Assembly (NCBI GenBank): GCA_000722615.1
Contig: JOKI01000017.1
Coordinates: forward strand, 1-64,000
Direction: 5' to 3'
DNA: 64,000 nt
Source: Pseudorhizobium pelagicum
GTDB lineage: Bacteria; Pseudomonadota; Alphaproteobacteria; Rhizobiales; Rhizobiaceae
Part shown: one piece after another, positions 44,446-52,918 of the stretch
Position numbering within the stretch: the first letter of the stretch is position 1
Layout: each line of letters starts with the position of its first letter
Translations under genes and position numbers: made by a program
The notes under the pieces: generated by a model
What the model was told of the DNA's origin: nothing
The model's database searches: none
The model's input: the letters and a program-made list of their open reading frames with translations, nothing else

Positions 44446-45708
44446 TCAGGCCTCATAGCGGCGCAGGATCAGCGACGCATTTGTGCCGCCGAAGCCGAAC
44501 GAGTTGGACAGCGCCACATTGATATCACGCGAGCGCGCCTTGTGCGGCACGAGGTCGATGGCCGTCTCCACGTCGGGGTTGTCGAGGTTCAGCGTCGGCG
44601 GCGCGATGTTGTCGCGGATCGCCAGCGTCGCAAAGATCGCCTCGACGGCACCGGCAGCACCGAGAAGATGGCCGATCGCCGACTTCGTCGACGACATGGA
44701 AATCTTCGACGCGGCATTGCCGACCAGCCGCTCCACGGCCCCGAGCTCGATCGTGTCCGCCATCGTCGAGGTGCCATGGGCGTTGATGTAGTCGAGATCG
44801 GCGGCAGTGAGACCGGCACGCTTCAGCGCCATGGTCATGCAGCGGAAGGCGCCGTCGCCGTCCTCGGAGGGCGCCGTGATGTGGAAGGCGTCGCCGGACA
44901 GGCCGTAGCCGACCACTTCCGCATAGATCTTGGCGCCGCGCGCCTTGGCGTGCTCCAGTTCCTCGAGGATCACGATGCCTGCGCCTTCGCCCATGACGAA
45001 ACCGTCGCGGTCGCGATCATAGGGCCTGGAGGCCTTCTGCGGATCGTCGTTGTGCTGCGTGGAGAGCGCCCGGCAGGCGGCAAAGCCGGCCAGTGCAATG
45101 CGCGAGATGGGGGATTCGGCACCGCCGGCCACCATGACGTCGGCATCGCCGAGCGCAATCAGCCGCGATGCGTCGCCGATCGCATGCGCACCGGTGGAAC
45201 AGGCCGTGACGACGGAATGGTTGGGACCGCGCAGCTTGTGGCGGATCGACACCTGTCCGGAGATCAGGTTGATCAGGCGGCCGGGGATGAAGAAGGGAGA
45301 GATCCGCCGGGGACCCTTTTCCTTCAGCGTGTAACCCGCCTCGACGATGCCTTCCAGCCCGCCGATGCCGGAGCCGATCAGGACGCCGGTTGCGATCTGG
45401 TCCTCGTCCGTCTGCGGATGCCAGCCGGCATCGTTGAGTGCCATTTCGGCGGCAGCCATGCCGTAGACGATGAAGGGATCGACCTTGCGCTGCTCCTTCG
45501 GCTCCATCCAATCATCAGCGTTGAATGTGCCGTCCGAGCCGTCGCCGAAGGGAATTCGGCAGGCAATCTGCGCCGGGAGGTCCTCGACCTCGAATTCGGT
45601 GACTTTCCGTGCCCCGTTATGCCCCGAAAGCAGCCTTTTCCAGGTTACTTCGGTACCGCATCCGAGAGGAGATACCATGCCGGTACCGGTGATAACGACA
45701 CGTCTCAT
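44446..45708 (-). CDS. fabF: beta-ketoacyl-ACP synthase II
   Basis: A 420-residue condensing enzyme that extends acyl-ACP by two carbons from malonyl-ACP. The catalytic triad is Cys170 in VVTACSTGAHAIG, His in INAHGTSTMADTIELG (about 310) and His in KSAIGHLLGAAGAVEAI (about 346). The C-terminus is SNSFGFGGTNASLILRR. The start MRRVVITGTGMVSPLG is the family standard; a GTG five codons upstream is rejected. It follows acpP, and a terminator-like hairpin lies between them. Confidence 0.98.
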   Translation of the reverse strand: MRRVVITGTGMVSPLGCGTEVTWKRLLSGHNGARKVTEFEVEDLPAQIACRIPFGDGSDGTFNADDWMEPKEQRKVDPFIVYGMAAAEMALNDAGWHPQTDEDQIATGVLIGSGIGGLEGIVEAGYTLKEKGPRRISPFFIPGRLINLISGQVSIRHKLRGPNHSVVTACSTGAHAIGDASRLIALGDADVMVAGGAESPISRIALAGFAACRALSTQHNDDPQKASRPYDRDRDGFVMGEGAGIVILEELEHAKARGAKIYAEVVGYGLSGDAFHITAPSEDGDGAFRCMTMALKRAGLTAADLDYINAHGTSTMADTIELGAVERLVGNAASKISMSSTKSAIGHLLGAAGAVEAIFATLAIRDNIAPPTLNLDNPDVETAIDLVPHKARSRDINVALSNSFGFGGTNASLILRRYEA

Positions 45709-45751
45709 CGCCAGCGTTCCCACCCTAGTATGTCGTGTTTAAGTGCTAAAA

Positions 45752-45771
45752 CGGCCCGAACAAGCGGGCCG
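45752..45771 (-). terminator. attenuator hairpin between acpP and fabF
   Basis: A perfect 7-bp stem (CGGCCCG with CGGGCCG) and 6-nt loop, followed on the minus strand by TTTTAG. It lies after acpP and before fabF, so it would reduce readthrough and leave acpP the more abundant message. Confidence 0.7.
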
Positions 45772-45815
45772 CCAGGGGGACTGCCGGAGGCATTGTCCCG
45801 CGATCGAACGTTCGA

Positions 45816-46052
45816 TCAGGCCTGAGCCTTCTCGATGAACTTGATGGCATCGCCAACCGTCAGGATCGAATCGGCAGCGTCGTCGGGAATTTCGACGCCG
45901 AATTCTTCTTCGAAGGCCATGACCAGTTCGACGGTGTCGAGCGAGTCCGCGCCGAGATCGTCGATGAAGCTTGCGCCTTCGACAACCTTGTCGGCGTCAA
46001 CGCCGAGGTGATCAATAACAATTTTCTTAACGCGTTCTGCGATATCGCTCAT
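45816..46052 (-). CDS. acpP: acyl carrier protein
   Basis: A 78-residue acidic carrier for growing fatty acids. The phosphopantetheine attachment site is Ser37 in [20 protein letters not shown]. Length, acidity and helix pattern ([17 protein letters not shown] at the start) are standard. The partner enzymes fabG, fabD and fabF surround it. AAGGTCGAGGAAACC lies upstream of the ATG. The gap of about 270 bp before it probably carries its own strong promoter. Confidence 0.98.
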   Translation of the reverse strand: MSDIAERVKKIVIDHLGVDADKVVEGASFIDDLGADSLDTVELVMAFEEEFGVEIPDDAADSILTVGDAIKFIEKAQA

Positions 46053-46174
46053 GTCGGTTTCCTCGACCTTTATCTTCTCGAATGCCTCAATGGCATCCGT
46101 ACCCTGTTGAAACCTGCGCCGGCCTTCGAACGTCGGCTACGCGGGCAAACCCGTTCAACCCTCTGCAGGTTCCG

Positions 46175-46180
46175 ATCATA
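46175..46180 (-). promoter_or_regulatory. possible extended -10 element for acpP
   Basis: On the minus strand TGC-TATGAT forms an extended -10 about 125 nt before the acpP ATG. No good -35 lies 17 bp upstream. A small hairpin ATGCC-TCAAT-GGCAT (46082-46096) falls in the leader. Confidence 0.3.
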
Positions 46181-46278
46181 GCAGCAAAAGCGCAATGATC
46201 CCCTGTATTTCGGGGCGACTGTCCACAGTCATGGCCCGCTTAACATGCTTTCGATGTTCCGCAAAGCCAGAATCTGTT

Positions 46279-46315
46279 CCCGCCGGAAGCACCAACAACT
46301 TCGGTGCGCGGCGGG
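46279..46315 (-). terminator. hairpin downstream of fabG
   Basis: Two nested stems, CCCGCCG/CGGCGGG and GCACC/GGTGC, with an asymmetric internal loop form a hairpin 12 bp past the fabG stop. There is no U tract, so it may be rho-assisted or a processing structure. Confidence 0.45.
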
Positions 46316-46326
46316 GTATGAAGCGA

Positions 46327-47064
46327 TCAGATCATCACCATGCCGCCGTTGACGTGCAGCGTCTGGCCCGTGACATAGCCGCTCTCGTTCGACGCAAGGT
46401 AGAGGACTGCGGCTGCGATGTCGGCGCCGGCGCCCATGCGCTTCATCGGGATGGCGCCGAGGATGGCGTCCTTCTGCTTGTCGTTCAGCTTGTCGGTCAT
46501 CGCCGACTCGATGAAGCCCGGCGCAACGCAGTTGACGGTGACGTTGCGGGTGGCGATTTCCTGCGCCAGCGACTTGGTGAAGCCGATCATGCCGGCCTTG
46601 GAAGCGCAATAGTTCGCCTGCCCCGGATTGCCGGTGACACCGACCACCGAGGTGATGTTGATGATGCGGCCGAAGCGGCGGCGCATCATCGGATGCGTCA
46701 GCTCGCGGGTCAGGCGGAAAGCGGAGGTCAGGTTGACCTCCAGCACGGCGTCCCAGTCCTCGTCGCTCATGCGCACGAAGAGGCCGTCCTTGGTGATGCC
46801 GGCGTTGTTGACGAGGATATCGACACCCTCGAGTTCCGCTTCCGCCTTCTCGCCGAGCGCCTTGACCTCGGCGCGATCGGAGAGGTTGGCCGGGAAGATC
46901 TTGACGCGGTCGCCGAGTTCAGCGGCCAGCGCCTCGAGCTTTTCGACGCGGGTGCCGTGCAGGCCGACGGTCGCGCCCTGCTTGTGCAAGAGGCGGGCGA
47001 TCTCTTCGCCAAGGCCGCCTGTTGCGCCTGTCACCAATGCCTTGCGGCCAGTAAGGTCAAACAT
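46327..47064 (-). CDS. fabG: 3-oxoacyl-ACP reductase
   Basis: A 245-residue SDR enzyme that uses NADPH to reduce beta-ketoacyl-ACP. Cofactor loop VTGATGGLGEEIA (about residues 11-23), the NNAG motif in ILVNNAGITKDGL, and the Ser-Tyr-Lys set in NITSVVGVTGNPGQANYCAS then KAGM (about 135-157) are clear. It ends with GYVTGQTLHVNGGMVMI. I prefer the ATG at 47064 (MFDLTGRKALV), because GAAGGGA is the right distance away; the ATG at 47070 would be too close. It follows fabD by 75 bp. Confidence 0.97.
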   Translation of the reverse strand: MFDLTGRKALVTGATGGLGEEIARLLHKQGATVGLHGTRVEKLEALAAELGDRVKIFPANLSDRAEVKALGEKAEAELEGVDILVNNAGITKDGLFVRMSDEDWDAVLEVNLTSAFRLTRELTHPMMRRRFGRIINITSVVGVTGNPGQANYCASKAGMIGFTKSLAQEIATRNVTVNCVAPGFIESAMTDKLNDKQKDAILGAIPMKRMGAGADIAAAVLYLASNESGYVTGQTLHVNGGMVMI

Positions 47065-47139
47065 TGTCATGTCCCTTCGTTAGGCATGTCGCTCGCGATG
47101 CGTAGGGCGCGATGGCGACATGCGAATAATCAACGGTGT

Positions 47140-48084
47140 TCAGCCGAGGATGGTCGCCAGTGCGGCCTCGATGTCGGCCGGCGAATTGACGGCTGTGCCG
47201 GACAGGTTCTTGTCGATGCGGCGCGCAAGGCCGGTCAGGACCTTGCCGGCACCGATCTCGTAGAGGCTGGTGACGCCGTTGGCGGCAAACCATTCGACCG
47301 TTTCGCGCCAGCGGACCTGTCCGGTAACCTGGCTGACCAGGAGGTCGGCGATCTCGCCGGCATCGGTGACCGGTGCGGCGCGAACGTTGGCAATGACCGG
47401 CACGACGGGATTGCGCTTCTCGACCTGCGCCAGGGCGTGACGCATGGCATCCGCCGCCGGTGCCATCAGGGCGCTGTGGAAGGGTGCCGAGACCGGCAGC
47501 ATGATGGCGCGCTTGGCGCCCTTTTCGGTGGCCAGCGCCGCGGCCTTTTCGACCGCTGCCTTGGATCCGGAGATGACCAGCTGGCCGCCGCCGTTGTCGT
47601 TGGCGATTTGGCAGACACCGGCGCCGGCAGCCTCATGGCAGACAGCCTCGACGTCGGCATGCTCAAGGCCGATGATGGCCGCCATGGCGCCCTCGCCGAC
47701 CGCCACGGCGGACTGCATGGCATCGCCGCGGATGCGCAAGAGGCGCGCCGTATCGGCAAGAGAGAACATGCCTGCCGCACACAGGGCGGAATACTCGCCC
47801 AAGGAATGGCCGGCGACATAGGAGACCTTGTCGGCCAGATTCAGGCCGCGGGCTTCCATGACCCGGATCGCCGCAATCGAGACGGCCATCAGCGCCGGCT
47901 GGGCATTGGCCGTCAGCGTCAGCGTTTCTTCCGGGCCGTTCCAGATGATGTCGGAAAGCTTCTGGCCGAGCGCGTCGTCGACTTCGTCGAAGACCGCACG
48001 AGCCTCGGGATAGGCATCGGCAAGATCCTTGCCCATGCCGACAGCCTGACTGCCCTGCCCCGGAAACGTGAATGCAATAGTCAT
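47140..48084 (-). CDS. fabD: malonyl-CoA:ACP transacylase
   Basis: A 314-residue enzyme that loads malonate onto ACP. The N-terminus TIAFTFPGQGSQAVGMGKD is the family signature. The nucleophile is Ser94 in VAGHSLGEYSALCAAG, and the catalytic His is in VSAPFHSALMAPAAD (about 203). The GQVRWRETVEWFAANGV and EIGAGKVLTGLARRI blocks near the C-terminus complete the match. Start MTIAFTF at 48084 is preferred to a longer reading that adds 14 basic residues. It leads the fabD-fabG unit, with acpP-fabF further downstream. Confidence 0.98.
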   Translation of the reverse strand: MTIAFTFPGQGSQAVGMGKDLADAYPEARAVFDEVDDALGQKLSDIIWNGPEETLTLTANAQPALMAVSIAAIRVMEARGLNLADKVSYVAGHSLGEYSALCAAGMFSLADTARLLRIRGDAMQSAVAVGEGAMAAIIGLEHADVEAVCHEAAGAGVCQIANDNGGGQLVISGSKAAVEKAAALATEKGAKRAIMLPVSAPFHSALMAPAADAMRHALAQVEKRNPVVPVIANVRAAPVTDAGEIADLLVSQVTGQVRWRETVEWFAANGVTSLYEIGAGKVLTGLARRIDKNLSGTAVNSPADIEAALATILG

Positions 48085-48169
48085 GGGACGATGTCCTTCC
48101 CTATGTTTTTTGCACTTCCAATTCACGTTCCAGGGGCAGGAGTCAAGGCGGAGGGCCGCAGCGGCCCCG

Positions 48170-49456
48170 TCAGCCGCCGGAGAACAGGCGAACGATCTCG
48201 TTGGCCGACAGGACGATGAACAGCAAGGCGGAAATGCCCAGCAGGCAGTTGGACAGCCAGCCGCTGCGCCATTCCACCGGCACCCTCTTCGAATTGAGGA
48301 GCCAGATCAGCGTCAGCGCCAGGAAGGGCATGAAGAAGGCGCCGAGAGCCCCGTAGATGATGACGAGCAGGAACGGGCGTCCGAAGTAGAGGAGGACCAT
48401 CGGCGGGATCGTCAGCCAGAACAGGTAGAAGCGGAAGGCCGGCGTCTTCTCCAGTCCCACCCGTGAACCGGTGTCACCGCGCATGTTGCGGACGAAGTCG
48501 GCGAACAGGAGGGAAACGCCGTTCCAGACGCCCAAAATGGACGAGATGGCGGTGGCGAAGAAGCCGACGAGGAAGAGCGTCGCGACCGTGCCGCCGAATC
48601 GTTCGGCCAGTACGGCGCGCAGGTCGAGCAGGCCGCGGTCGCCGCTCGTCAGGGCGATCTGCGCGGTATAGAGGAGCTCGGCGCCGACGATCAGCATGGA
48701 AATGACGAAGATGCCGGTGACGACATAGGCGACGCGGTTGTCGAGCCGCATGATGCCCATCCAGGCGGGCGTGCGCCAGCCCTTGGCATTCACCCAGTAG
48801 CCGTAGGAGGCCATGGTGATCGTGCCGCCGACGCCGCCGATCAGGCCGAGCGTATAGAAGGCGGACCCTTCCGGAATGCTCGGCACCAGGCCGGCAATGG
48901 CTTCACCGACATTGGGGCCGACCAGAATGGCGACACCGACGACGATCACGAACATCACGCCGATGCAGATCTTCATGGTGTTCTCGAAGACCTCGTAGCG
49001 GTTGAATGCCACGAAGGCGGCACAGGAGAGACCGGAGATCATCGCCCAGGCCCAGAGCGGCAGGAAGGGGAAGAGGGCCGCCAGCGGCAGAGCGGTCGCG
49101 CTCATCGCGGTGGCGCCATACACGAAGCCCCAGATGATGATGTAGATGCCGAAATACCAGCTCGTCCAGCGGCCGAGCGAACGCCAGCCGTCCAGCATGG
49201 TGGAGCCGGTCGCCAGGTGGTAGCGGGCAGAACCCTCGGCGAGCGCAATCTTGACGATGCAGCCGATGACGGCGGCCCAGAGAAGCGCATAGCCGAACCG
49301 GGAGCCGGCAATCAGCGTGGCGACCAGGTCGCCGGCGCCAACGCCAGTGGCGGCGGCAACAATGCCGGGTCCGATCAGCTTCCAGTGTCCGTGGGAGGGC
49401 GGCGCTCCGGCATCCGGAACACCGGAGACATCCGATCGGGGTGAGGAATCATCCAT
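48170..49456 (-). CDS. NRAMP-like transporter lacking canonical metal-site motifs
   Basis: A 428-residue membrane protein with about 11 helices and the Nramp superfamily pattern (start of the first core helix: HWKLIGPGIVAAATGVGAGD). In canonical NRAMP proteins this helix carries DPGN and helix 6 carries MPH; here they read GVGAGD and TITMASYGYW, so the usual manganese/iron-binding residues are missing. The substrate may be something other than Mn2+ or Fe2+ (Mg2+ and others are known in relatives). An AGGAG lies 9 nt before the ATG. It is divergent from an aldo/keto reductase across a 190-bp palindrome-bearing gap. Confidence 0.8.
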   Translation of the reverse strand: MDDSSPRSDVSGVPDAGAPPSHGHWKLIGPGIVAAATGVGAGDLVATLIAGSRFGYALLWAAVIGCIVKIALAEGSARYHLATGSTMLDGWRSLGRWTSWYFGIYIIIWGFVYGATAMSATALPLAALFPFLPLWAWAMISGLSCAAFVAFNRYEVFENTMKICIGVMFVIVVGVAILVGPNVGEAIAGLVPSIPEGSAFYTLGLIGGVGGTITMASYGYWVNAKGWRTPAWMGIMRLDNRVAYVVTGIFVISMLIVGAELLYTAQIALTSGDRGLLDLRAVLAERFGGTVATLFLVGFFATAISSILGVWNGVSLLFADFVRNMRGDTGSRVGLEKTPAFRFYLFWLTIPPMVLLYFGRPFLLVIIYGALGAFFMPFLALTLIWLLNSKRVPVEWRSGWLSNCLLGISALLFIVLSANEIVRLFSGG

Positions 49457-49474
49457 TTGAAAAAGCTCCTAAAT

Positions 49475-49545
49475 CAATGCAATCCGGCCACCGTCTAGCC
49501 ATCTGCCCGCCCCAATGCAATTTGCTCCCGGAAAGTTGCATTGGG
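49475..49545. promoter_or_regulatory. inverted repeat and extra half-site in the NRAMP/AKR gap
   Basis: CCCAATGCAA (49511-49520) and TTGCATTGGG (49536-49545) form a perfect 10-bp inverted repeat with a 15-nt spacer. A third CAATGCAA box lies at 49475-49482, nearer the NRAMP-like gene. The arrangement suits a dimeric regulator of one or both divergent genes. Which regulator binds is unknown. Confidence 0.55.
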
Positions 49546-49646
49546 CGTGTCCGGATCGGACGTGCCCGCCGGCAGGGTGACCGGACGCTTGCACTGCAGC
49601 AATTCCGGATTAAGTTTGCGGCATCTGCAAGCACGGGATCGACTTC

Positions 49647-50690
49647 ATGAAATTCAATACACTGGGCCGCACGGACATCTCCGTGTCGGAGATCTGCCTT
49701 GGAACGATGACCTGGGGGTCGCAGAACACCGAGACCGAGGCGCATCAGCAGATGGATCATGCGCTGGAGGCCGGGGTCAATTTCTTCGACACCGCCGAGC
49801 TTTACCCGACCACGCCGGTGAGCGCTGAGACCTACGGCCGTACCGAAGAGTTCATCGGCAGCTGGCTGAAGAAGACCGGTAAGCGCAAGGACGTCGTGCT
49901 CGCAAGCAAGATCGCCGGCAGCGGCCGTCCGCATATCCGCGATGGCCGGCCGGTCGACAGGGAGACGATCAAGGAGGCAGTCGATGCCAGCCTGAGGCGC
50001 CTGCAGACGGACCATCTCGACCTCTACCAGATCCACTGGCCGAACCGCGGGCACTATCATTTCCGCAACTCCTGGGATTTCGATGCCTCGACACAGGACA
50101 GCGCCGACGCCATGTCCGGCATCGCGGAAAAACTCGAAGCGCTGAACGACCTCGTGAAGGAGGGCAAGATCCGCGCCGTGGGCCTCTCCAACGAATCGGC
50201 CTGGGGTACGATGCAGTACCTGAAGACCGCCGAGGCCAAAGGCCTGCCGCGCGTCGCCTCGATCCAGAACGAGTACAATCTTCTCTACCGGCCGTTCGAT
50301 CTCGATCTCGCGGAAGTCTCCCACCACGAGGACGTCGGGCTGCTGGCCTATTCGCCGCTGGCGGCCGGCATCCTGAGCGGCAAATACCTGGACGGCGCCC
50401 GCCCCGAGGGTTCGCGCGCCAGCATCAACAGCGACCTCGGCGGTCGCCTGCAGCCGCTGCAGGAGCCGGCGGTCAAGGCCTATGCAGCGGTGGCGGCCAA
50501 GCACGGGCTCGACCTGGCGGTGATGGCCCTCGCGTTTTGCCTGGCGCGCCCGTTCATGACCTCCGTCATCATCGGCGCGACCAGCATGGAGCAGCTGAAG
50601 ACGGCCATCGGAGCAAAGGACGTGAGCCTCAGCGACGAGGCGAAAAAGGACATCGCCGGCGTCTACCGGCAGTATCCGATGCCGATCTGA
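49647..50690 (+). CDS. aldo/keto reductase, Tas-like
   Basis: A 347-residue NADP(H)-dependent oxidoreductase with a TIM-barrel fold. The family pattern begins LGRTDISVSEICLGTMTWGS. Catalytic positions are Asp and Tyr in FFDTAELYP (about residues 47-55), Lys in VVLASKIAGSG (about 87) and His in LDLYQIHWPNRG (about 130). GLLAYSPLAAGILSGKY and the terminal TSVIIGATSMEQLKTAI are typical NADPH-binding segments. The closest well-known relative by eye is E. coli Tas, whose physiological substrate is uncertain. It lies between the NRAMP-like gene and a cation antiporter. Confidence 0.92.
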   Translation: MKFNTLGRTDISVSEICLGTMTWGSQNTETEAHQQMDHALEAGVNFFDTAELYPTTPVSAETYGRTEEFIGSWLKKTGKRKDVVLASKIAGSGRPHIRDGRPVDRETIKEAVDASLRRLQTDHLDLYQIHWPNRGHYHFRNSWDFDASTQDSADAMSGIAEKLEALNDLVKEGKIRAVGLSNESAWGTMQYLKTAEAKGLPRVASIQNEYNLLYRPFDLDLAEVSHHEDVGLLAYSPLAAGILSGKYLDGARPEGSRASINSDLGGRLQPLQEPAVKAYAAVAAKHGLDLAVMALAFCLARPFMTSVIIGATSMEQLKTAIGAKDVSLSDEAKKDIAGVYRQYPMPI

Positions 50691-50821
50691 GACCTGGCGC
50701 CTGGGACCGGCGCCACGATCCAACGAAAATGTGAAGTGGCATGGACTGTGAAACGGGACCCGGGCCCTCCAATTGGGTCCCGATCAATTTCAATGCGTTG
50801 CGAGCGCAACATGGGGGTTCT

Positions 50822-51751
50822 ATGGACTATTTGCTGGTTTTGGGTGGCCTGGTCGGCCTTTATTTCGGTGCGGAATGGCTCCTGCGCGGGGCCATCGCAC
50901 TGGCTTACAAACTCGGTATCCCCACGCTGCTGGTCTCGCTGATCATCGTCGGCTTCGGCACCTCGATGCCCGAACTGCTCGTTTCGCTGCGGGCTGCCCT
51001 TTTCGGGTCTTCCGACATCGCCCTTGGCAACGTCGTCGGCTCGAATGCCGCCAACATCCTGCTGATCATCGGCTTCTGCGGCCTGATCTTCCCGATTTCC
51101 GACTGGGACAAGAGTGTCAAACGGGACACCTACGTGATGATCGGCTCCGCTGTTCTCCTGTTCGTCCTGGTCCAGTTCAGCGAGATCGGCCGCCTGGCCG
51201 GCCTTCTGATGGTGGTGTTCCTGGCCGCCTACCTCGGCTATGCCTACCTGCAGAGCCGCGGCAAGGCCGTTGTCCTGGACGATGAGGTTCGGCACGAGGC
51301 CCTGGGAAGCGGCTTCACGGCCCTCCTGATTCTGGGCGGCCTCGCGACGCTCTTCGTCGGCGCTGAATCGCTGGTGCGCGGGGCGACGAACCTCGCCCGG
51401 GAATTCGGCATCTCGGAGGCCGTAATCGGGCTGACCGTGGTTGCCGTCGGCACCTCGCTGCCGGAGCTGGCCACGGGCGTGATGTCGGCGCTGCGCAAGC
51501 ATTCCGACATCATGATCGGCAATATCGTCGGATCGAACATCTTCAACATCCTGTTCATCCTGGGCGTCACCTCGATCATCCAGCCGATCGCGGTCGCTCC
51601 CCGCTTCGGGAGCTTCGACGTGCCGGTAATGCTGGCGGTGACGCTTGGACTGGCCGCGCTGCTGCTGACGCATGTCGGCGTCCGCAGGCTCGTGGCCGGA
51701 GCGATGCTGGTGCTCTACGGCGTCTACACGGTCGTGCTGGTCCAGGTGTAG
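50822..51751 (+). CDS. calcium/sodium antiporter (CaCA family, YrbG-like)
   Basis: A 309-residue membrane antiporter with ten segments arranged as two inverted repeats. The alpha-1 motif is VGFGTSMPELLVSLRAALFG followed by ALGNVVGSNAANI (about residues 42-80), and alpha-2 is VAVGTSLPELATGVMSALRK followed by IMIGNIVGSNIFN (about 205-245), both with the ion-binding glutamate. The middle loop is long and hydrophilic. The start at 50822 puts MDYLLVLGGLVGLYFGAEWL first; the in-frame upstream codons are not hydrophobic. Only weak base-pairing sequence precedes the ATG. Confidence 0.94.
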   Translation: MDYLLVLGGLVGLYFGAEWLLRGAIALAYKLGIPTLLVSLIIVGFGTSMPELLVSLRAALFGSSDIALGNVVGSNAANILLIIGFCGLIFPISDWDKSVKRDTYVMIGSAVLLFVLVQFSEIGRLAGLLMVVFLAAYLGYAYLQSRGKAVVLDDEVRHEALGSGFTALLILGGLATLFVGAESLVRGATNLAREFGISEAVIGLTVVAVGTSLPELATGVMSALRKHSDIMIGNIVGSNIFNILFILGVTSIIQPIAVAPRFGSFDVPVMLAVTLGLAALLLTHVGVRRLVAGAMLVLYGVYTVVLVQV

Positions 51752-51774
51752 GCCGCAAAATTGCGGCTTGGCCC

Positions 51775-51802
51775 TTGCGTTTCCAGCCGTTGCGCGTATA
51801 AG
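51775..51802 (+). promoter_or_regulatory. rpsF operon promoter
   Basis: TTGCGT (51775-51780), 16-bp spacer and TATAAG (51797-51802) make a good housekeeping promoter. Transcription from about 51809 would give a leader of about 220 nt before rpsF. Confidence 0.6.
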
Positions 51803-51843
51803 CGCGCCTGTTCGAACACCCGGTCTTCTGGCTGGTGGCTGAA

Positions 51844-51898
51844 CGGAGGGCAGGTCCGGGCAACCGGACTGCAGGGACCAAAAGGTTCCAGCCTCCCG
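51844..51898 (+). ncRNA. structured rpsF leader RNA
   Basis: Two adjacent hairpins inside a closing stem: GTCCGG-GCAA-CCGGAC (51854-51869, GNRA-type tetraloop) and GGGACC-AAAA-GGTTCC (51874-51889). They are enclosed by GGAGG (51845-51849) with CCTCC (51892-51896), plus a C-G pair across a bulge. The three-way junction may bind S6:S18 or another ribosomal protein for autoregulation, which is inference. Confidence 0.55.
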
Positions 51899-52028
51899 TG
51901 TCTCCGCTCTCGACCGTCTCGATCAAACAACTTTTCTTGCCGGGCTTTGATGCCCATCAGGAGCAGTCGTTGAGGCTTAGCCGCCGAAGCCGGGTGACAG
52001 ACTAAACGCAAGAAAAGGCAAAGCTTAC

Positions 52029-52496
52029 ATGGCTCTTTATGAACACGTATTCCTTGCCCGACAGGATATGTCCGCGCAGCAGGTCGATGCCCTCGTAGAA
52101 CAGTACAAGGGTGTCCTCGAAGCGAATGGCGGCAAGGTCGGGCGCGTAGAAAACTGGGGCCTCAAGTCCCTCACCTACCGCATGAACAAGAACCGCAAGG
52201 CTCATTACGCACTGATGGACATCGACGCACCGGCAGCTGCCGTGCACGAGATGGAACGCCAGATGCGCATCAACGAAGACATCCTTCGCTACATGACGGT
52301 TTCCGTCGAGAAGCACGAAGAAGGTCCTTCCGCGATGATGCAGAAGCGCGATCGTGACGACCGTCCGCGTCGTGACGGCGACCGTCCGAGCTTCGGCGAC
52401 CGCGATCGTGGTCCCCGTCCTGACCGTGGTCCCCGCGAAGATCGTGGCCCGCGCGAAGGTGGCTTCGAGCGCCGTCCGCGCGAAGACCGTGCGTAA
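52029..52496 (+). CDS. rpsF: 30S ribosomal protein S6
   Basis: A 155-residue S6. Residues 1-95 match the family ([58 protein letters not shown]). The C-terminal extension of about 45 residues is dominated by Arg, Asp, Gly and Pro in repeats of the [17 protein letters not shown] type, unlike the acidic end of E. coli S6. It is transcribed with rpsR and possibly DUF2232 and rplI. AAGGCAAAGC precedes the ATG. S6 binds S18 and 16S rRNA during early small-subunit assembly. Confidence 0.97.
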   Translation: MALYEHVFLARQDMSAQQVDALVEQYKGVLEANGGKVGRVENWGLKSLTYRMNKNRKAHYALMDIDAPAAAVHEMERQMRINEDILRYMTVSVEKHEEGPSAMMQKRDRDDRPRRDGDRPSFGDRDRGPRPDRGPREDRGPREGGFERRPREDRA

Positions 52497-52518
52497 TAGA
52501 GCTTAAGGAGAAAACATC

Positions 52519-52767
52519 ATGGCTGACATTTCCGCCGCTCCGGCACGCCGTCCGTTCCACCGCCGCCGCAAGACCTGCCCCTTCTCGGGCGCCAATGCAC
52601 CGCGGATCGACTACAAGGACGTTCGTCTCCTGCAGCGCTACATTTCCGAGCGCGGCAAGATCGTACCGTCGCGCATCACGGCCGTTTCCCAGAAGAAGCA
52701 GCGCGAACTCGCCAAGGCGATCAAGCGCGCCCGCTTCCTCGGCCTGCTGCCCTACGTCGTAGCGTAA
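52519..52767 (+). CDS. rpsR: 30S ribosomal protein S18
   Basis: An 82-residue basic protein that forms a dimer with S6 on the platform of the small subunit. [19 protein letters not shown] (about residues 11-29), [20 protein letters not shown] (about 31-50) and [20 protein letters not shown] (about 58-77) are the conserved blocks. A 22-bp gap with AAGGAG separates it from rpsF. The single CPF cysteine is usual. No oddities seen. Confidence 0.98.
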   Translation: MADISAAPARRPFHRRRKTCPFSGANAPRIDYKDVRLLQRYISERGKIVPSRITAVSQKKQRELAKAIKRARFLGLLPYVVA

Positions 52768-52776
52768 ATCCGAACA

Positions 52777-52804
52777 GAGGCTCGCCGAGCATTCGGCGAG
52801 CCTC
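52777..52804 (+). terminator. hairpin after rpsR
   Basis: A perfect 12-bp stem GAGGCTCGCCGA with its complement and a 4-nt loop. No U tract follows, so it may be a processing or partial-termination site that separates S6/S18 from the downstream genes. Confidence 0.5.
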
Positions 52805-52918
52805 GTCCCTTCCGCGATGGGCGCGGATCGGATTGACCACAAATCCCATGTTGGGGATGGAAATGCCCGAAAGATCCGGGCGTGATCCCCTAACTGCTTT
52901 GCGCAGGACAGCGAGACC

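Noticed and set aside
47065..47070. The fabG start at 47070
   Set aside because: It would place the ATG two bases after GAAGGG; the ATG at 47064 has the right spacing and gives the standard N-terminus.
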